Positions 11,641 to 24,410 are shown, numbered from the stretch's first letter. The stretch: 64,000 nucleotides of DNA from Gentiana macrophylla (GCA_026214975.1 JAOBSW010000041.1:434001-498000); one strand, 5' to 3'. Notes: generated from the sequence alone by a model not told the origin. A program made the numbers and translations.

Positions 11641-14600
11641 CAATCTTCTCGTTGGCTTGTTGTGTCAAATCTGGTCTCGTATTCTGTCATCGCTCCACTT
11701 CATCCCGGAAAACTCGCGTTCTTCTATCTCTATCTTCATGAAAGATCGTCAGTAGTACTGTTCCAACTCTTGTACATCTTGGTTGCTTCGAGATGAACTG
11801 CAATTGCAATCTCGTGGTTTTCGTTCTTCATTGTCCTTCCCAATCTTCCGCATTCGGAACCCAAAGCTGATTCCGATGCCAACGGTTTCTATCTTCATCT
11901 AACTCGTGACCAATGGCTGGTTGGGCTCCAACCACTCACTTGTAACCGGAGACAACTGGGTTGTTGTCTTGTTCCTTCACGTACTCATCGACTACCTCGA
12001 ATCTTGCAATCATCGGTTCGACATTCTTTGCTTGCTCCTGGTGACCTATATTCGGGAAGCTGAATCTTCCTAGCCAAAACCACACTTCTGGCACACTTGA
12101 CTTCTTTTGATCTCAACTTCCATCATGGCACCACAAGCTTGCTGAAGAACTGCAAGGATTCTGGCTGTAGGGTTTCTGATGCTTCTTGAGGAAAGGAGAA
12201 CAATCATCTGCCATCCTTTCTCTCTGACGGTCTGATCCAATTCTTATGCCAATAAAGTTAGCTTGGAGAATAAATAAAATTGAAAAGTGACAAGTTAGGT
12301 ACCGGGGTGGTATGTCAATAAGCCAAGGAAGGGTACAATGCACTTGAATAAGGCAGGTTGCATAGGTTATAAGCAGAACATGATGATTCCGTGTTGGGGA
12401 AAAATTGAAGGTGGTTTCAATATGAAGAATGTGGCACTGTATCATAATACAAACGGTAGCCCACCAAAGAAAGAAAAAAAATGATTATCTTGTAGATGAG
12501 ATTCTTTTGATAGAGTGGAATTCTGCAAGATACAGTGGTCTGCAAAGAACTCAAAGACAACTTGAAAGGTTGGTAATAAGCTTTCATCTAAGCCTTTAGA
12601 AAGTGGAGACGTTAAAGGAAACATCACCTGATGGACTTGGAAACATCATACAACAGAAAAACAAAGCAAAGGTGCAAGGTCGAGCACTAGAAGGACAAAA
12701 AAAGAATTTAGAAATCAGAAGAGAGCAAGAATCTCAACATGAAGGAGCCATTGAGACAAAACGAGTACACCAGAAGGTCTCAGAATAAAATAAACACTTG
12801 TCAATAAGTGTCCAAGTTTGCAATAGTCAAAGAGAGGTTATTTCAAGATTTAAAAGAAATAGAAATTTCCCTCAAGGAATTGTAAGGGAATATCAAAAGT
12901 TTGAATAAGTAAGCGGCAAACAAGATTTTGAATGAAAAGGAAACAACACCTAAGAATTGTCGGATAAGGTTTGATTTCAAGGAATTAATTCAAACTTTCA
13001 AGGAAAGTGTGAAAGGTCATTGATAATCCAATTCAAGATTTCAAAGTTGCACTACTCGAGAGGAGTAGTACACTGTCAAGGAATAAATGCTTAAGGTTAT
13101 TCCTCATGAGGGAATGGAAAAGTTATAACAAAAGACATTCAACCGGTGTATCAAAATGGTAATAGAAACGCCAAAACAGAAGGTGGGGATATCAAAAGGT
13201 GTATCTGGCAGTTCATGGCTCTAAATGGCCTGAAAGAGAGTTAAAACTGGAGGATACAAGGTACATTAACCTAAATTGGAAATCAGAAGTTTAGGAATTC
13301 ACAAGTTGATTGGCTAAATAGGTTCAGAGGCACCTTGGCAAAGACTACCTTCTGCTTGAAACTGGTTTAGCATAAATTGCTAGAAGTTTAAAGATAATTA
13401 ACTGAAAAGAAATTCCATGCTAGGCTTAAAAAAAATGATTGGCAAAAGATATGCATACCTTAAAAGAATAGGCAGCATTAGGTGAAATAGTTACAACAAT
13501 GACACTACCCTGAAGAGGGGAGCTGAAAATGAACACAAGTAAGAAAAAAAAATGTTCTGACATCAGAAGGCTTAGTCAAACTTTAATTTGAAATGAAGGA
13601 TGGGAGTGCAACAATGTAGAATTTTGAAGAGAACTTGTTTCTTGATTTGAAAAGTAAGAAGGTAAGAACTTGTCAAAAGAAAGGCTCATATAGATATATT
13701 TTTGAGGTAATTCATGACAACAAGCGGAGAGGATTTGTTGAGTTTAAAGATCTCAAGTGAGGGATTACATGAGAAATAAAATACCAGATAAGGTATAATT
13801 ACAAAAGGGCATTAAAAGGGTATGAACATCAAACATGGCATGCCGGAGGATAGCATCTTGGTTCTTGTTTACTACTGCAAAAGAAACTATAACGTTAGCT
13901 TTACAAGCATCATACTAAAAGGTTTAACTCAGCAGGAGATCAAACTTCGGGGAACTCCTAAACATAACAATCGTAACTTACTACCATCTTAGCCCAAACC
14001 CTATGTCAAAGAGGTGAGAATTCCTTTTAGGTTGCTGTGTATGATATTTACTCCGGATCTGATATTATCAATTTGTACAGAACAAACGAAGAGGAATTTG
14101 AGCACGATCCAAAGAGAAAAGATTTAGATACTAGAGTTTACCAGGTGCTATAAAAATATTGGAATTTATGAATGAGATCAAGTCGGTCAAAAACAGTTAT
14201 TTCTCACGATTGCACAAGCTGTCAGAATTTCCAGATTAATAAACACTGAGTTGAATTACAAATCGAGATCAAACGAAAAAGAATCTGAACTTAATTCCAA
14301 ATGGAAAATTGTAGATAAAAGTTTTGTCTGCAACATATCAAAAATTTAGGTCATTTAAAGGTGTTTAATTATGTTAAAGGGAAAACATGGGAACAAAAGC
14401 ATTCACTCATATTGGATAAAGCCAAACACAAGGATGATGAAAGATAGATGCCAAAGTAGACCTTTAACACTAATAATTTGAAACGACTTAGGAGTACTTG
14501 GAAAGAATAGAATTACACATGGAGTTCGTGTAGAACCCATCTCAAGCAAAGCAAAGGTCTAAGAATGTTGATAAACTCAGACCACACGATGGTGAAAAGA

Positions 14601-15034
14601 GAAAGTGGAGGATTTGTAGAGTTGAATCAATATCATTCTCTACAACGTTAGGTCAAGACAAAAGTAGACTTAGATATTCGTGTGTAGAGAAGGTGGAGAG
14701 ATATCAATAGGGAAAGTAAGGAAAAAAAGGAATTCAACCAAGAGGGCCTCGACTTTAAGGTGTAGGCATAAGACTCCGATCCCAAAGCTTTACTTAAAGG
14801 AGTTTCACTTAATCCAATGTGACAAGCTATTGTTTGGAAACTTCAAAGAAGAAAGAATTTCTACTAAGGATACCAGGAGGAACAAAACTGAGGTGATCAT
14901 GTAAAAGATGTGAACTGAGAACTCCACTTAAACTTCGTCTAAGAAGACTCTTCACTTGGTCCTAGTGGAACATAACCACGGTTTAAGGAATCTTATCTTA
15001 GAGGAAAAGAAGCCTAGGATAGAAAGGATGCTTC
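11641..15034 (-). other. Non-coding interior of the gypsy LARD
   Basis: About 3.4 kb without recognisable protein domains in either strand. Open frames here are short (110 residues or fewer) and lack gypsy motifs such as a zinc knuckle, protease DSG or YXDD. Local base composition is purine-rich on the plus strand from about 12600 to 15000. Confidence 0.6.
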
Positions 15035-15046
15035 GCTTTCATACCA
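15035..15046 (-). other. Primer binding site, initiator tRNA-Met type
   Basis: Read on the minus strand, TGGTATGAAAGC lies two bases after the end of the 5' LTR. It matches ten of twelve positions of the usual plant primer site TGGTATCAGAGC. Confidence 0.8.
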
Positions 15047-15048
15047 AC

Positions 15049-17405
15049 TGTAACGCTCGCTCCCAGATACCGAGCCCTTATCCGGAAGAGAAACGTTCGG
15101 CGCGTATAGCATTAAATAAATCTAATATTATACGCAAGCCTCTACGTCGTCGTATCAAATAAAAGCAATCGGAAGCTAAAAAGTCTCGGGTTAAAACATA
15201 AATGCTACTAAGAATAGAAATTGACCATACTAAAGATGGATAGATAAATTACAACGACGAAAAACCCAAAGACTTATACATTCCGAGGTCTTAAATGTAC
15301 CAACCAAACTTACAAAGATCTTAGAAATAAAAGTACAACAAGTCTAAGAAAAGAAATACAACTAGTCTAGTACAACGTTTACAAAGAAATAAACTAAAAG
15401 CTTCGTCAAGGCATCAAAGTCCTCAAAAGTCGTCATCTACACTTGATCAACCTGTTCGTCTTCTCACCCCACAATGCATACAAAAGAAAATGCAAAGGAG
15501 GTAAGTACAAAGTACTTAGTAAAAGTGTGAAGCTAATGAATAACTAAGTTATACAACGAAAGGTTACTATTATGATGATTAAATTATCTTTATGGGCCGA
15601 CTCAATCTAGGGTTCACTTCATGTCCATCAACATGAATTGACTAAACGTTTCTAACTTAACTTATCTATGTTACATCCGCACTCAAGGGCACTACGCATA
15701 TCAAAACTGGGGATATTATTGGCAACATATTGGTGGATCACACCAATATACACGGAAGCCTATTCTGGTAGACTCCGATAGTGCGCACGTTTCAGTGGAG
15801 TCCCTCCGTACTTAGGGTTTTGTGGACCAACGGAGTTATCCACCTTCAGGAAAACACACACATCGCGATATTGTCTGGTGCCTATCCAAGAGTGACATGA
15901 TGTTTAATCTTTTACTAGGCAAGTACGTATTTATTAAAATGGTTAACTAACCACCTAAGTGTTTTCAAGTAAGCTCCTCACACATACTACTACTCTCTTC
16001 CCAGACCACTAGACATAACAAGGCCTAGCAATTATACGAGACATTGATGAATACTAATTCATCAAAGCACAAGCCTCTCATGCTCTTCCGATGGATCCGA
16101 ACTTCAACTCCCTTTAAGAGTACATTCGGTGCCGAAACTAAACAAATCAGAAGCTCAATCCAGGCTTGTTCATGTTTAATTAATGTTATTAAATCATGAA
16201 ACAACATTTAACATCTCATTAAAAGGCTTAAACAACACTTAATTAAAACTGGGGGCAATGCGTGTGCATTCCCTATCTAAAAAACCTGCTGCAAACTCTC
16301 TGTTCAACAATGCGTGCGCATTCCCTGACCTGAACACAAGCTGAAAGACACTGCCCAACCAATGCGTGCGTATTGATCATATTGGGAGCAACTTCTAAAA
16401 ACCTGAACCAACAATGCGTGTGCATTCCCTTGAATGCGTGCGCATTGCACCTGCTGTGAAAAAGGACTTCCATCCTGAATCTCAAATGCGTGCGCATTCA
16501 ACGCTGTTAAGCCCTAAAAATATGATTTTCTGCACTTAACGATTTCTAACCCAAACCAAACATGTTTACCATCAAAAACTCAAGAAAAACAACAGGGAAA
16601 CATGTTCAAAATATGTCATAGCTTAACGTAGACAACAACTACACATCAACGTGATTTATAATCACCAATCTATACCAAAACTCAACCTAAACGTAATACA
16701 ACTATAATTATTCTTAGGAAGAGCCTCTTACCTTAATTGCCAGCAAAACTAAAAGCAAAACTCCAAGCAAGTGCAACAACTGTTGATCCTCAACCCCAAA
16801 ACCTACTTGATCAACAAGAAACCCTAAAATCCTATTTTCTGGCAAAAAACGAAACTGAAAAGGTGAATAAAACTGAAGATTACCTGGATTATTTGCTTTC
16901 AAACTAATTTTAGAATAATCTACGCTCCAAGACGATTGTTTAGACTACTCATGCTGCGAAACAGAGCTACGGATTAAAAGATACGAATTTCTGAAGATCA
17001 AACTCAACGGTTACCAAAAACTAGGGCTAAACTGAAAACTTACTAAATTACGAGATGCTATTTTCCAAAGTTGCATCTCATCGCGCTGATCACTTTTCTC
17101 TACTGCGGCATCTTAAAACGAAGAACGGATTGGACACACAGTTGAAGTTTACGTTCTCCCTTTTCAGAATTTTCTCTGCGTCCGTTGCCTCCTCAGCGCC
17201 GTTCCTCTCTTTTTTTTTATCAGAAGTTGCGTACCAAATTGTGAGGGAATACTGGGGATTATTTCTTTTTATATCCATTTAATTAAATTCATAATTAAAT
17301 AACTAAATCATTTTAATTAAATCCTTCTTAATAAGATAAATAATAATTAGGTCGTAGTGAGTATGCCCAATTACTATTTTACCCTTGAAAAGTCGAGATG
17401 TTACA
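15049..17405 (-). repeat. 5' LTR of the gypsy LARD (2357 bp)
   Basis: It pairs with 9062-11469. It has six AATGCGTGCGCATT-type sites (16257, 16309, 16361, 16413, 16433, 16485). The two close pairs of the other LTR are single here, removed or never gained by exact 21-bp and 20-bp steps. Confidence 0.93.
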
Positions 17406-17923
17406 TTGGATTTATCGTGATCTTCTCTCAATGCCTCTATGGTAGCAGGCCTGTGGGTCGGTTGCTTCTTCTTGGTTATCCATCAAGTTCTTTCCGTCTT
17501 CTCCTTCTGCCATTGTTTCCGGCGAACTCCGGTTTCTTCTTCTTAACTTTCCCATTGGGGAAGATGAATGGAAAATGGGTATTCTTTTAAACATATATCA
17601 TGGGGACTGGGGAGGGAAAAGGGGTCATAACGCAGGGTCATAAGGCAGTTTTAAATTTTTTAGGGTTTATTTTATATATTTTTTGTCAGTAGTGAAACAA
17701 ATCTCTATATAATAAATTTAGGTGGGTTCTATTGGTAATTTGGCATACCACTTTTTACTATTGACACCCATTTTTTGATTATTTTTTTGGATGAAAAAAA
17801 CGTCGGTGACGTTGGTGTTCAACAAGGAACACCAGTGGAAAGTCGTGAACTGACATTTCTAAGTTTTAACACTTTTATAAAGGGAACGTCGGTGCCACGG
17901 GAGTTTCTTGGAATATAATGCTA
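17406..17923. other. Flank of the gypsy insertion; ACGTC-containing relic
   Basis: No supported gene. On the minus strand 17412-17594 is open for 60 residues but has no recognisable motif. Bases 17808-17895 contain AACGTC twice, GACGTT and AACACC-like repeats that recall the motif islands of the MULE at 43.4-51.6 kb. This may be a fragment of a related element. Confidence 0.35.
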
Positions 17924-18308
17924 AAAAGCTATGTGACGCTCCTACCCTCCACTTAATCGAAACATTGTCCCCAATGAGAAGATAAAAATATAAAACGAAA
18001 AGGAACTTATCTTCGTTAAGGGCGGAGCAACGAAATGAAATGGATTTCCAAAATATTCAACGGGCGTCGTAGAATAAGTCCTCGAAAAAATCTGTGCTAA
18101 ATAACTCGAACAAACCAAGAAGAACTTGGGTGACAATAACTGTATAATAAAATTGTGGCAGTAAAAGAGAAATTAAATTACTCCAAACAATTTAAGCCGA
18201 CAAAATCATCATATTATTAAAAAGTCTGCTACATTACTAGATAGGAAAAATAAAAAATAAAAATACTAGAAATGGAAAATAACAACAAGGAAAGAAACTA
18301 GTCCTCAT

Positions 18309-19310
18309 TGAAATATTCCTCCCAGTCATCTCTTGGCTCGAAACCAGGAGGTGGTCCAGAAGTGGAGGTAGCAGCAGCGGAAGAAGACGCTGCATGACGT
18401 GGTGCAGTCTTAGGTGGTGGGGTCGAAGGAGGAACGCCTAAAAAGTCCATCATTCTGTCCATTTTGCGATGCAAGCTTTCAATCTCTCTTGCATTCTCCT
18501 CAATTAAATCTCTCTGAGATCGAGCCCCCCGTGGACCGGAGTGCGCTCTCGCTCGGCTCTTTGACCCACTCGTCTTGGAGCTCGTGAAACCGACTGTGAG
18601 CTCATCTCCAGTTCAGCCTAATCATCACTGACTAGAACCGTAACCTCGTTCTCCACTGCGAACATAACTATCATCGGGCCATAAGGAAGCTGCTCTCGCT
18701 CGAACTCATTGGCAATCTCCAGGATGCGATTATTCATTAGGAGGCTGATGTTAACTAGAGATTCCTGCTCCAGATATAACATCAATTCTGCCCGCCTCAG
18801 TGTACAGATGCCGTATGCTTGGTCGGTAGAACGCGGGAACAGACAAACCTATTCAACATCTTCCTATCCCATGATAGGTTATTCTATATGAAGATGGTGG
18901 GGACTCCTATCGGATTGCGCTTCCATTCCACCCCAAAGTACTCAGCAATCATCTGCATCCTCTCAAAATCATTAACATTGGAGGAGGATGTATACTCCTC
19001 TGGGTCCACTGGTGGGTTGCGCACCTCATAGTACTCGTTTTGATCTACTCGATGGTGAAATCCACTTTCACCCCTGGACCATAGCAAACGTAGCCCCTAG
19101 GTTATGTGCCAAATACACATAGAACTCTCGCACCACCGTAGCATTGAACCAGCTTGGTTCCTCCGCCATGTCTAGAATGTCGTGATATTTCATGGCTCTT
19201 GGCAGAATAGAACCACAATCCTCCAAGTCGATGCCACACTCACGGGCAACAGGTCATCCGTTCCAATGACCTCGGAACGACTCATAGATCTCCAAAGAGT
19301 CGAACTATTC
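18309..19310 (-). pseudogene. Plant transposon-protein gene of the Athila-like element (copy 1)
   Basis: This is the same gene as at 35893-36897 but more damaged. The block with NEYYEVRNPP and TSSSNVNDFERMQMIAEYFGV is at 18884-19087 on the minus strand. A later proline/alanine-rich segment near 18340-18430 ends in a GPPPGFEP-type tail. Frameshifts near 19020-19040 and 18600-18640 break it. The function is unknown; genes of this type ride in many plant LTR elements. Confidence 0.65.
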
Positions 19311-19357
19311 AACCTCGTCTATTAAGGGGTTGGAATCTCCATATTACAACCTGATGA

Positions 19358-20030
19358 TCACTCGGGAGATGAACAGTTCTGCGGTGTTTGGGACCCATCA
19401 GTGCTGATAAAAGAGACTGCTAAAGACACTGAATCTGCTAACACGCGATTAATCGCCAGTAGGGTCTGATTAATCGTGCCTAAATTTTCCCGATTTTTTC
19501 TCGGGACAAAGTCTTTGAGATGATGGAAGAAGATGAAGCTGCAAAGAATAACGATGTTACAATTTGCACCACACAGCAATAGAGGATGGAAATAGGGTGT
19601 TTTGGATGTTGAGATGGAAGGAAAATGGTTAATAATAGTGGTGGTAATGGTGGTGATGGGTGGTGATGTTTGGCCGAGATTTATGAAGAACAAAAATAAG
19701 AGGAGAATTTGGTGATGAAGAAGAAGAAGATTGTTGAAGATGAAGAATAATGGTGGTGAATGGGTGTTTATATAGGATAAAAAGATAGGACATGGAAGGA
19801 TTTAGTGGGATAGTGGGATAGAGGAGTAATGGTGGTGATGGAATTGAGGGGGTGATCGATGGGATTGAGGAGGTGGAGTAATGGTGGAGTGTGGGAAAGG
19901 AGGAAATGATGGAAAAGAGGAAAAAGGGGCGGCTGCTCTGGCTGGTGGCTGACCGATGCAACGCGTATCCGTCACATGTCATCGAAGGGTCTGATCTTAA
20001 ATCTGACACACAAAAACCGATAAAACCCAT
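19358..20030 (-). other. Serine/proline/histidine-rich low-complexity frame (copy 1)
   Basis: The minus strand is open in two overlapping frames and rich in S, P, H, T and I, from GATGGTGG-type repeats. It lies between the protease-like frame and the transposon-protein gene. The copy-2 equivalent is 36984-37595. It is probably non-coding repeat sequence, not a protein. Confidence 0.4.
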
Positions 20031-20544
20031 CTCGATTAACCGGGGGATATGCCTGATTAATCAGGGTCACCTTTTCTCCATATTTTCTTATCTCCTATTA
20101 TGCACACCTTACAGTAACTTGCTGCTCAATCCTGACCTCAAATAACAAGTTCTTACTCTTTCTTTTGTTATTTCTGACTCAATCCTAACCTACCTCACTA
20201 GATACCACAACGAGTAAAAAAACCTTCTCAACATCCATCGGTTTCAAGCCTATGGGTGTAGTAGGATGAAAAAAAACTCGTCATTTCATCCGGTTACTTT
20301 TATTGATTCACTTCCTAACTAAGAGTTCAAGAGATAGTTCTGAGTTTATAGTCACCAACTAGACTTACCTTCGGATCTTCATTCAGTCAAAGGTCGGGGA
20401 TTTAACTCGCCAAACTTGCACTTTCGAGTTCTTAACCGTCATGCACTTCCCTTCTCGTTTGCTTTTATCCTCTAGGAGTGCTATCTCTCAGTTTTCCGTA
20501 GAATCTTTCTGAGCTCTCTTCCTTGCATGTCTCGCTCTCTTTGC

Positions 20545-21240
20545 TCATGCATTAGGTCTACCCCTTCTTCGAGACTTAACCTTTATGTCTAAGTATTCCA
20601 CATTCTCTCGTGTCGGCTCTATCTCATCACTACGTAATATGGACAGATTGACTTCCGCAAGCGTCTCGTTGTGGTCCTTCACCGTGTGTTCTCTAACCAG
20701 TAATCTCATAAACTCCTGCTCACAGGTTTCTACAAGAACCTCTCGATGCCTAGAATTCTCATCCTTTATCTCCACAAATTTAATGTCTCCAGAACCATAG
20801 GTCATCATGCAGCGTTCATGCCTATTGTCTAGGGGTTCTAGGATATCTCGGTTGGTTGCTAAGAAGGGCCGTCCTAATAAAACTTGCTCACTAGGATCCT
20901 CTGGTACGTTTAGGACTATGAAATCTATAAGGAACATGATCTAGGGTTCGATCGACAAATGTCATGGACCGTGTTTGGTCCAAGGTTACCTGAATCTTGT
21001 CTTTTTGACAGATTGAAAAAAAAAAGAATGTTGCAACTCAAACCGGAGTTGCAGGGTCCTAATCCTACAGATACTCTGTTAATCGATGTCGGGAGTCGAA
21101 ACGTCCCTGGGTCTCCTAGCTTGCCTACTGTATCCGAGTCCGGGTAATCCTCAGGCTCGAAAAACATAGTATCGGGATCCTCTTCCAGATCATCGAAATC
21201 ATAATCAGGAGATATGTCTATTAACTCAATAGAAAACTCA
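20545..21240 (-). pseudogene. Athila-type aspartic protease frame (copy 1, broken)
   Basis: The minus strand carries the KLGDPGTFRLP start, the ILGRPFLA-type block (here VLLGRPFLATN) and a charged tail ending SRRRGRP. A 50-bp deletion near 20939 joins two frames out of register, so copy 1 is interrupted where copy 2 (38131-38802) is open. The expected catalytic CDxG position reads CNSG in both copies. Confidence 0.75.
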
Positions 21241-21743
21241 CCTGGGCGATAAGTTTCGTACTCCTGCGGGTTCTGTCACTTCATGTTTGAGTGCTTTTTT
21301 TTCCTCCTCCACTCGTTTCTTATCCACTTCGTACTGGTCTTTGACCTTTGAGCCTGGGTACATGGAGATTGGTTTGATGTTCAATACTTTACGAGGAATG
21401 GTGTTTGACTGGTTTTGCCATTCTCAACTCCTGCTGAATGAATATCCGAAGTGTCCCGTGATTCTGTGAAATAGACAAAAGAAAAACAAAGAAAAGCAGA
21501 TTAGCAACTTCCACCTCGGTTGGGATTAGACCCAACTATTATGGACCTACTAACTAGAACTAACAGGGATATACGAAATATAGAAGGTTTGTCGAATTTG
21601 ATTTTAGGACCGCGATTAATCGGGAGTAACGTACGATTAATCGGGCTCTAATTTCTTATTACAGCGCAAAAACAATCTTGAGTTTATTTCAGGACGACAA
21701 CTTCTTAATTAGAGTTAAATATGTTTATCCTTGAAATTGCCAT

Positions 21744-21762
21744 TGTCTCGGCAACAGCGCCA
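21744..21762 (-). other. Primer binding site, tRNA-Asp type (copy 1)
   Basis: On the minus strand TGGCGCTGTTGCCGAGACA follows the LTR. It resembles the TGGCGCCGTTGCC site used by Athila-lineage elements. Confidence 0.8.
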
Positions 21763-21768
21763 AAAGCT

Positions 21769-23180
21769 TGATCGCGTGTAAGTCTCTTGATACTAGCAAG
21801 AGTACTAGGTCAATCGTAGTATAGCAACGGCGAATCAAGGTCGATCCCACAGAGACAATGCAACTCAAGTATAATCGAACTCAATCTAATTGAGAAGGCA
21901 AATACGGTCATTGACCAACAATAACAGAGAAACAAACATGGTATTCCTTCCCCATCCCCACCTATCTACTAACTTGGTATAGTTAATCCGTATGTTTACT
22001 TCCCCACATAATTTTCTTAAATTAATTAAAAGTTTTAATTCAGTTTAGCTACGGGTGCATCTCCTACTCCTATCTACTTCCATTTGCAAGGAAATCAGCC
22101 AATCTATACGCTACTTACATCCTTCGTTGGTTGTATTAGCCCATACGCGATAAGATCTAGAGATGCCGGCACAAGACCGAAAACCTCCTAAGCAGCTATC
22201 GAAAATGACTAGCACGATCCTAGGGATCCATCAAGACTATGTCCTAACTAACACGTCACCTTCCAAGTCCTTCGTGTTAATTTACGATACACAAATATTA
22301 GATTGGCCAGACCTAAGTAATCGTTTTAATGAATCATGTCGATCAACGTAGCTGGCGTTGAGTCTTTAGATTAGGGTTTCTAAATATTTCCCTGGTAAAT
22401 CGGTAGTATAGACCGCCGATTTACCGAGAGCGGCGGTTCCTACTCTGGAATCTACATTGCTTCGTATTGATTATTTCAAGTAAATTATGGGGTTGTTAAA
22501 CATGCAGATTAACTATAACACATAAATACAAGTAGACCTACCATAATAAAGACATAAAGGAACATTCAAAGCTTCATACCTTCGGTTAAGGAGATCTAGC
22601 TTGATCTACTCAAGCTAGAGACGGCGTGGAAGGGAGGAAACCAGAAAATAAATCACCAAAAGCTAAAGAAACTTTATTTCATCAAACTTGATAATAATGT
22701 ATGATATGATTTGAATGAATATGACAACTCTATAATAAAATGAGTTTCTGCTTTATATAGATACAATAGCCGACTTATGGCTCAAATAAACCCTAACCGA
22801 CCTAGCGGATGGGCGAGATTCGGTTTCATGTCCTCTAAGCCCTCGATTAATCGGGCCTAGCCCACGGTTAATCGGGCTTATTTTTCTTTCTTTTTTCTGG
22901 CAGATCTCTTCTTGGACTTTCTTCACTTGGCCCAATGCTCTTCTCTCGGTACAAATCCATCCACAGCTGCTCCGGATTGCAGTACATCTGAAAAGTGTAT
23001 AAAACAAGACGAAACAGTACCAAATCTATGGGATAATAACACAGATGCAGTATCGTAAACCTAAAATCATGCACATAGAATTTAACACTATTCCATATGA
23101 TAACTAGCCTATCTATCTGCTCTCGAGTACAATTCGGGGTAAATAAATGTATAATTAATGGTAATATTTAGGGCGTTATC
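21769..23180 (-). repeat. 5' LTR of the Athila-like element (copy 1)
   Basis: TGATCGCGTG...GGGCGTTATCA ends. It is almost identical to 39404-40811 and less similar to 33275-34690. The paired dyads CGATTAATCG/CGGTTAATCG at 22844 and 22865 lie inside it. Confidence 0.92.
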
Positions 23181-23965
23181 AGGAGGTTTCCCTGGATTCA
23201 GCGCAACAAGTCTTGTCGATCAGTCAGCGGCTATGGATCCCGCCACCAAACAAGCTATTCTCCAGGTAGTACAGCCAGGAGATGGCGTCTGAGAAGAAAA
23301 TACGGGAGGGAAAAAGCCCTCTAATCAAGGGAAGAGAAAGCAAGATGAAGAGATATGTCTCGAACAAGGAAAAAGCCCTTTGGATGCCCGGGTTAGGGAA
23401 GCCGCTCGGGCGGAAGTAAATGCCATGATGGGTAAAAAGAAGGATGAGTTCTCTTTCGCTTCACCGTTCACTAAACAAATAGATGATTACGATCGACCTG
23501 TCGGATTCAAAGTTCCCAAGTTAGATCCTTATGATGGTTCTAAGGACCCATCGGATCACCTTTTTCAGTACATCACACAGATGGGCTTGTTTAGCGCTTC
23601 GGATGAGATGAAGTGCAAAAGCCTTCCCTACGTTGCTGACGGGCCGAGCTCGTGAATGGTTCCGGAAACTTCCGCCAAGGTCAGTTTCTAAGTTTTCAGA
23701 GTTGGGTAGATTGTTCCTCAACGCTTTTATTACGGCAAAACCGTTTCAAAGGAACACCTCCCATCTTCTCACCATCAAGCAAAAGAAAGAGGAATATGTC
23801 CTTCAATATCTTAAAAGGTTCAACGAAAAATCCGTACAGGTCATGAACGGCGACGATCCCCTGCTCATTGCGTCATTTGTAGCCGGCTTACACCAAGGGA
23901 GGTTGCATGGAAAGTTGAACAACAAACTCCCTAGTTCAATGGAGGACTTATATGGTTTTAAATAA
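23181..23965 (+). pseudogene. Tat-lineage gag fragment (copy 1)
   Basis: The fragment starts GGAGG at the Athila junction and encodes the retrotransposon gag region: PFTKQIDDYDRP, VPKLDPYDGSKDPSDHLFQY, AREWFRKLPPRS, LKRFNEKSVQV and LLIASFVAGL blocks. There is an in-frame stop near 23289 where other copies read through, and a frameshift near 23630. It ends near 23946 where unrelated AT-rich DNA begins. It is the right-hand piece of a gag split by the Athila element, present here without its left piece. Confidence 0.88.
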
Positions 23966-24410
23966 AATACAAAAGTTGATTGATGTTGAAAAGATTAAAA
24001 TTTATAAACAATTGTTTGTTGAATCATCATTGAATGAAGAATCTAAATAAGAAAATAGTTTTGCTAAATTACAATATTGTTACTTGCCGAGTCATATACA
24101 AAATATCTTCCTTTTTATTTTTTTTATTTTTTTTTTTTGGAAAAATATAAAAAAAAAAAGAATAATGTTGTATGTTTAAGAAAAATATATCAAACAGCCG
24201 TGTTGGGGAGTGTCGTCTCCGTATTGAAAAGGTGCCTCACCGTGTTGGGAAATGTCGACAACGTATTGAAAAAGTGTCGTGTTGTGCTAGTAATTAACAT
24301 TCTTTTTTGAAACAGGTAATTAACAATTTTAATAATATTAGAAAAGATGTGTCGTGTCGGACGGACACATGTCAGGAGCGTGTTGTGTCAAAAATTGTGT
24401 CCGATAGTGC
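23966..24410. other. AT-rich spacer with repeated GTGTCG-type words (copy 1)
   Basis: No gene. T and A runs at 24105-24165 are followed by GTGTTGGG, GTGTCG and GTGTCC words in both orientations (24195-24405). That pattern is common in small non-autonomous DNA elements, but I could not define ends. Confidence 0.4.

Larger units (their letters stand above)
9062..17405 (-). mobile_element. Complete, nearly non-coding Ty3/gypsy element (Tekay/Del-like, LARD-type)
   Basis: Two long LTRs (9062-11469 and 15049-17405) with TGTAAC...GTTACA ends flank a 3579-bp interior. Polypurine tract and primer site both show minus orientation: the 5' LTR is on the right and the 3' LTR on the left. The flanks TTGGG (9057-9061) and TTGGA (17406-17410) form a 5-bp target duplication with one later change; the neighbouring tandem repeat shows TTGGA is ancestral. 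The interior lacks recognisable gag, reverse transcriptase or chromodomain. Only one short stretch near the polypurine tract resembles an integrase C-terminus. It is best read as a non-autonomous large retrotransposon derivative or a heavily decayed Tekay-like element. Confidence 0.88.
17924..23180 (-). mobile_element. Truncated Athila-like element (copy 1)
   Basis: Minus orientation: 5' LTR at 21769-23180, primer site at 21744-21762, protease-like frame, low-complexity spacer and a plant transposon-protein gene. The 3' non-coding region and 3' LTR present in the complete copy are missing, because the duplication breakpoint cuts the element at 17924. No reverse transcriptase or integrase is present. 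Confidence 0.87.

Noticed and set aside
14680..15162. Two plus-strand ORFs (74 and 68 residues) in the gypsy LARD
   Set aside because: They lie antisense to the element, cross the primer site and LTR start, and have no domain.
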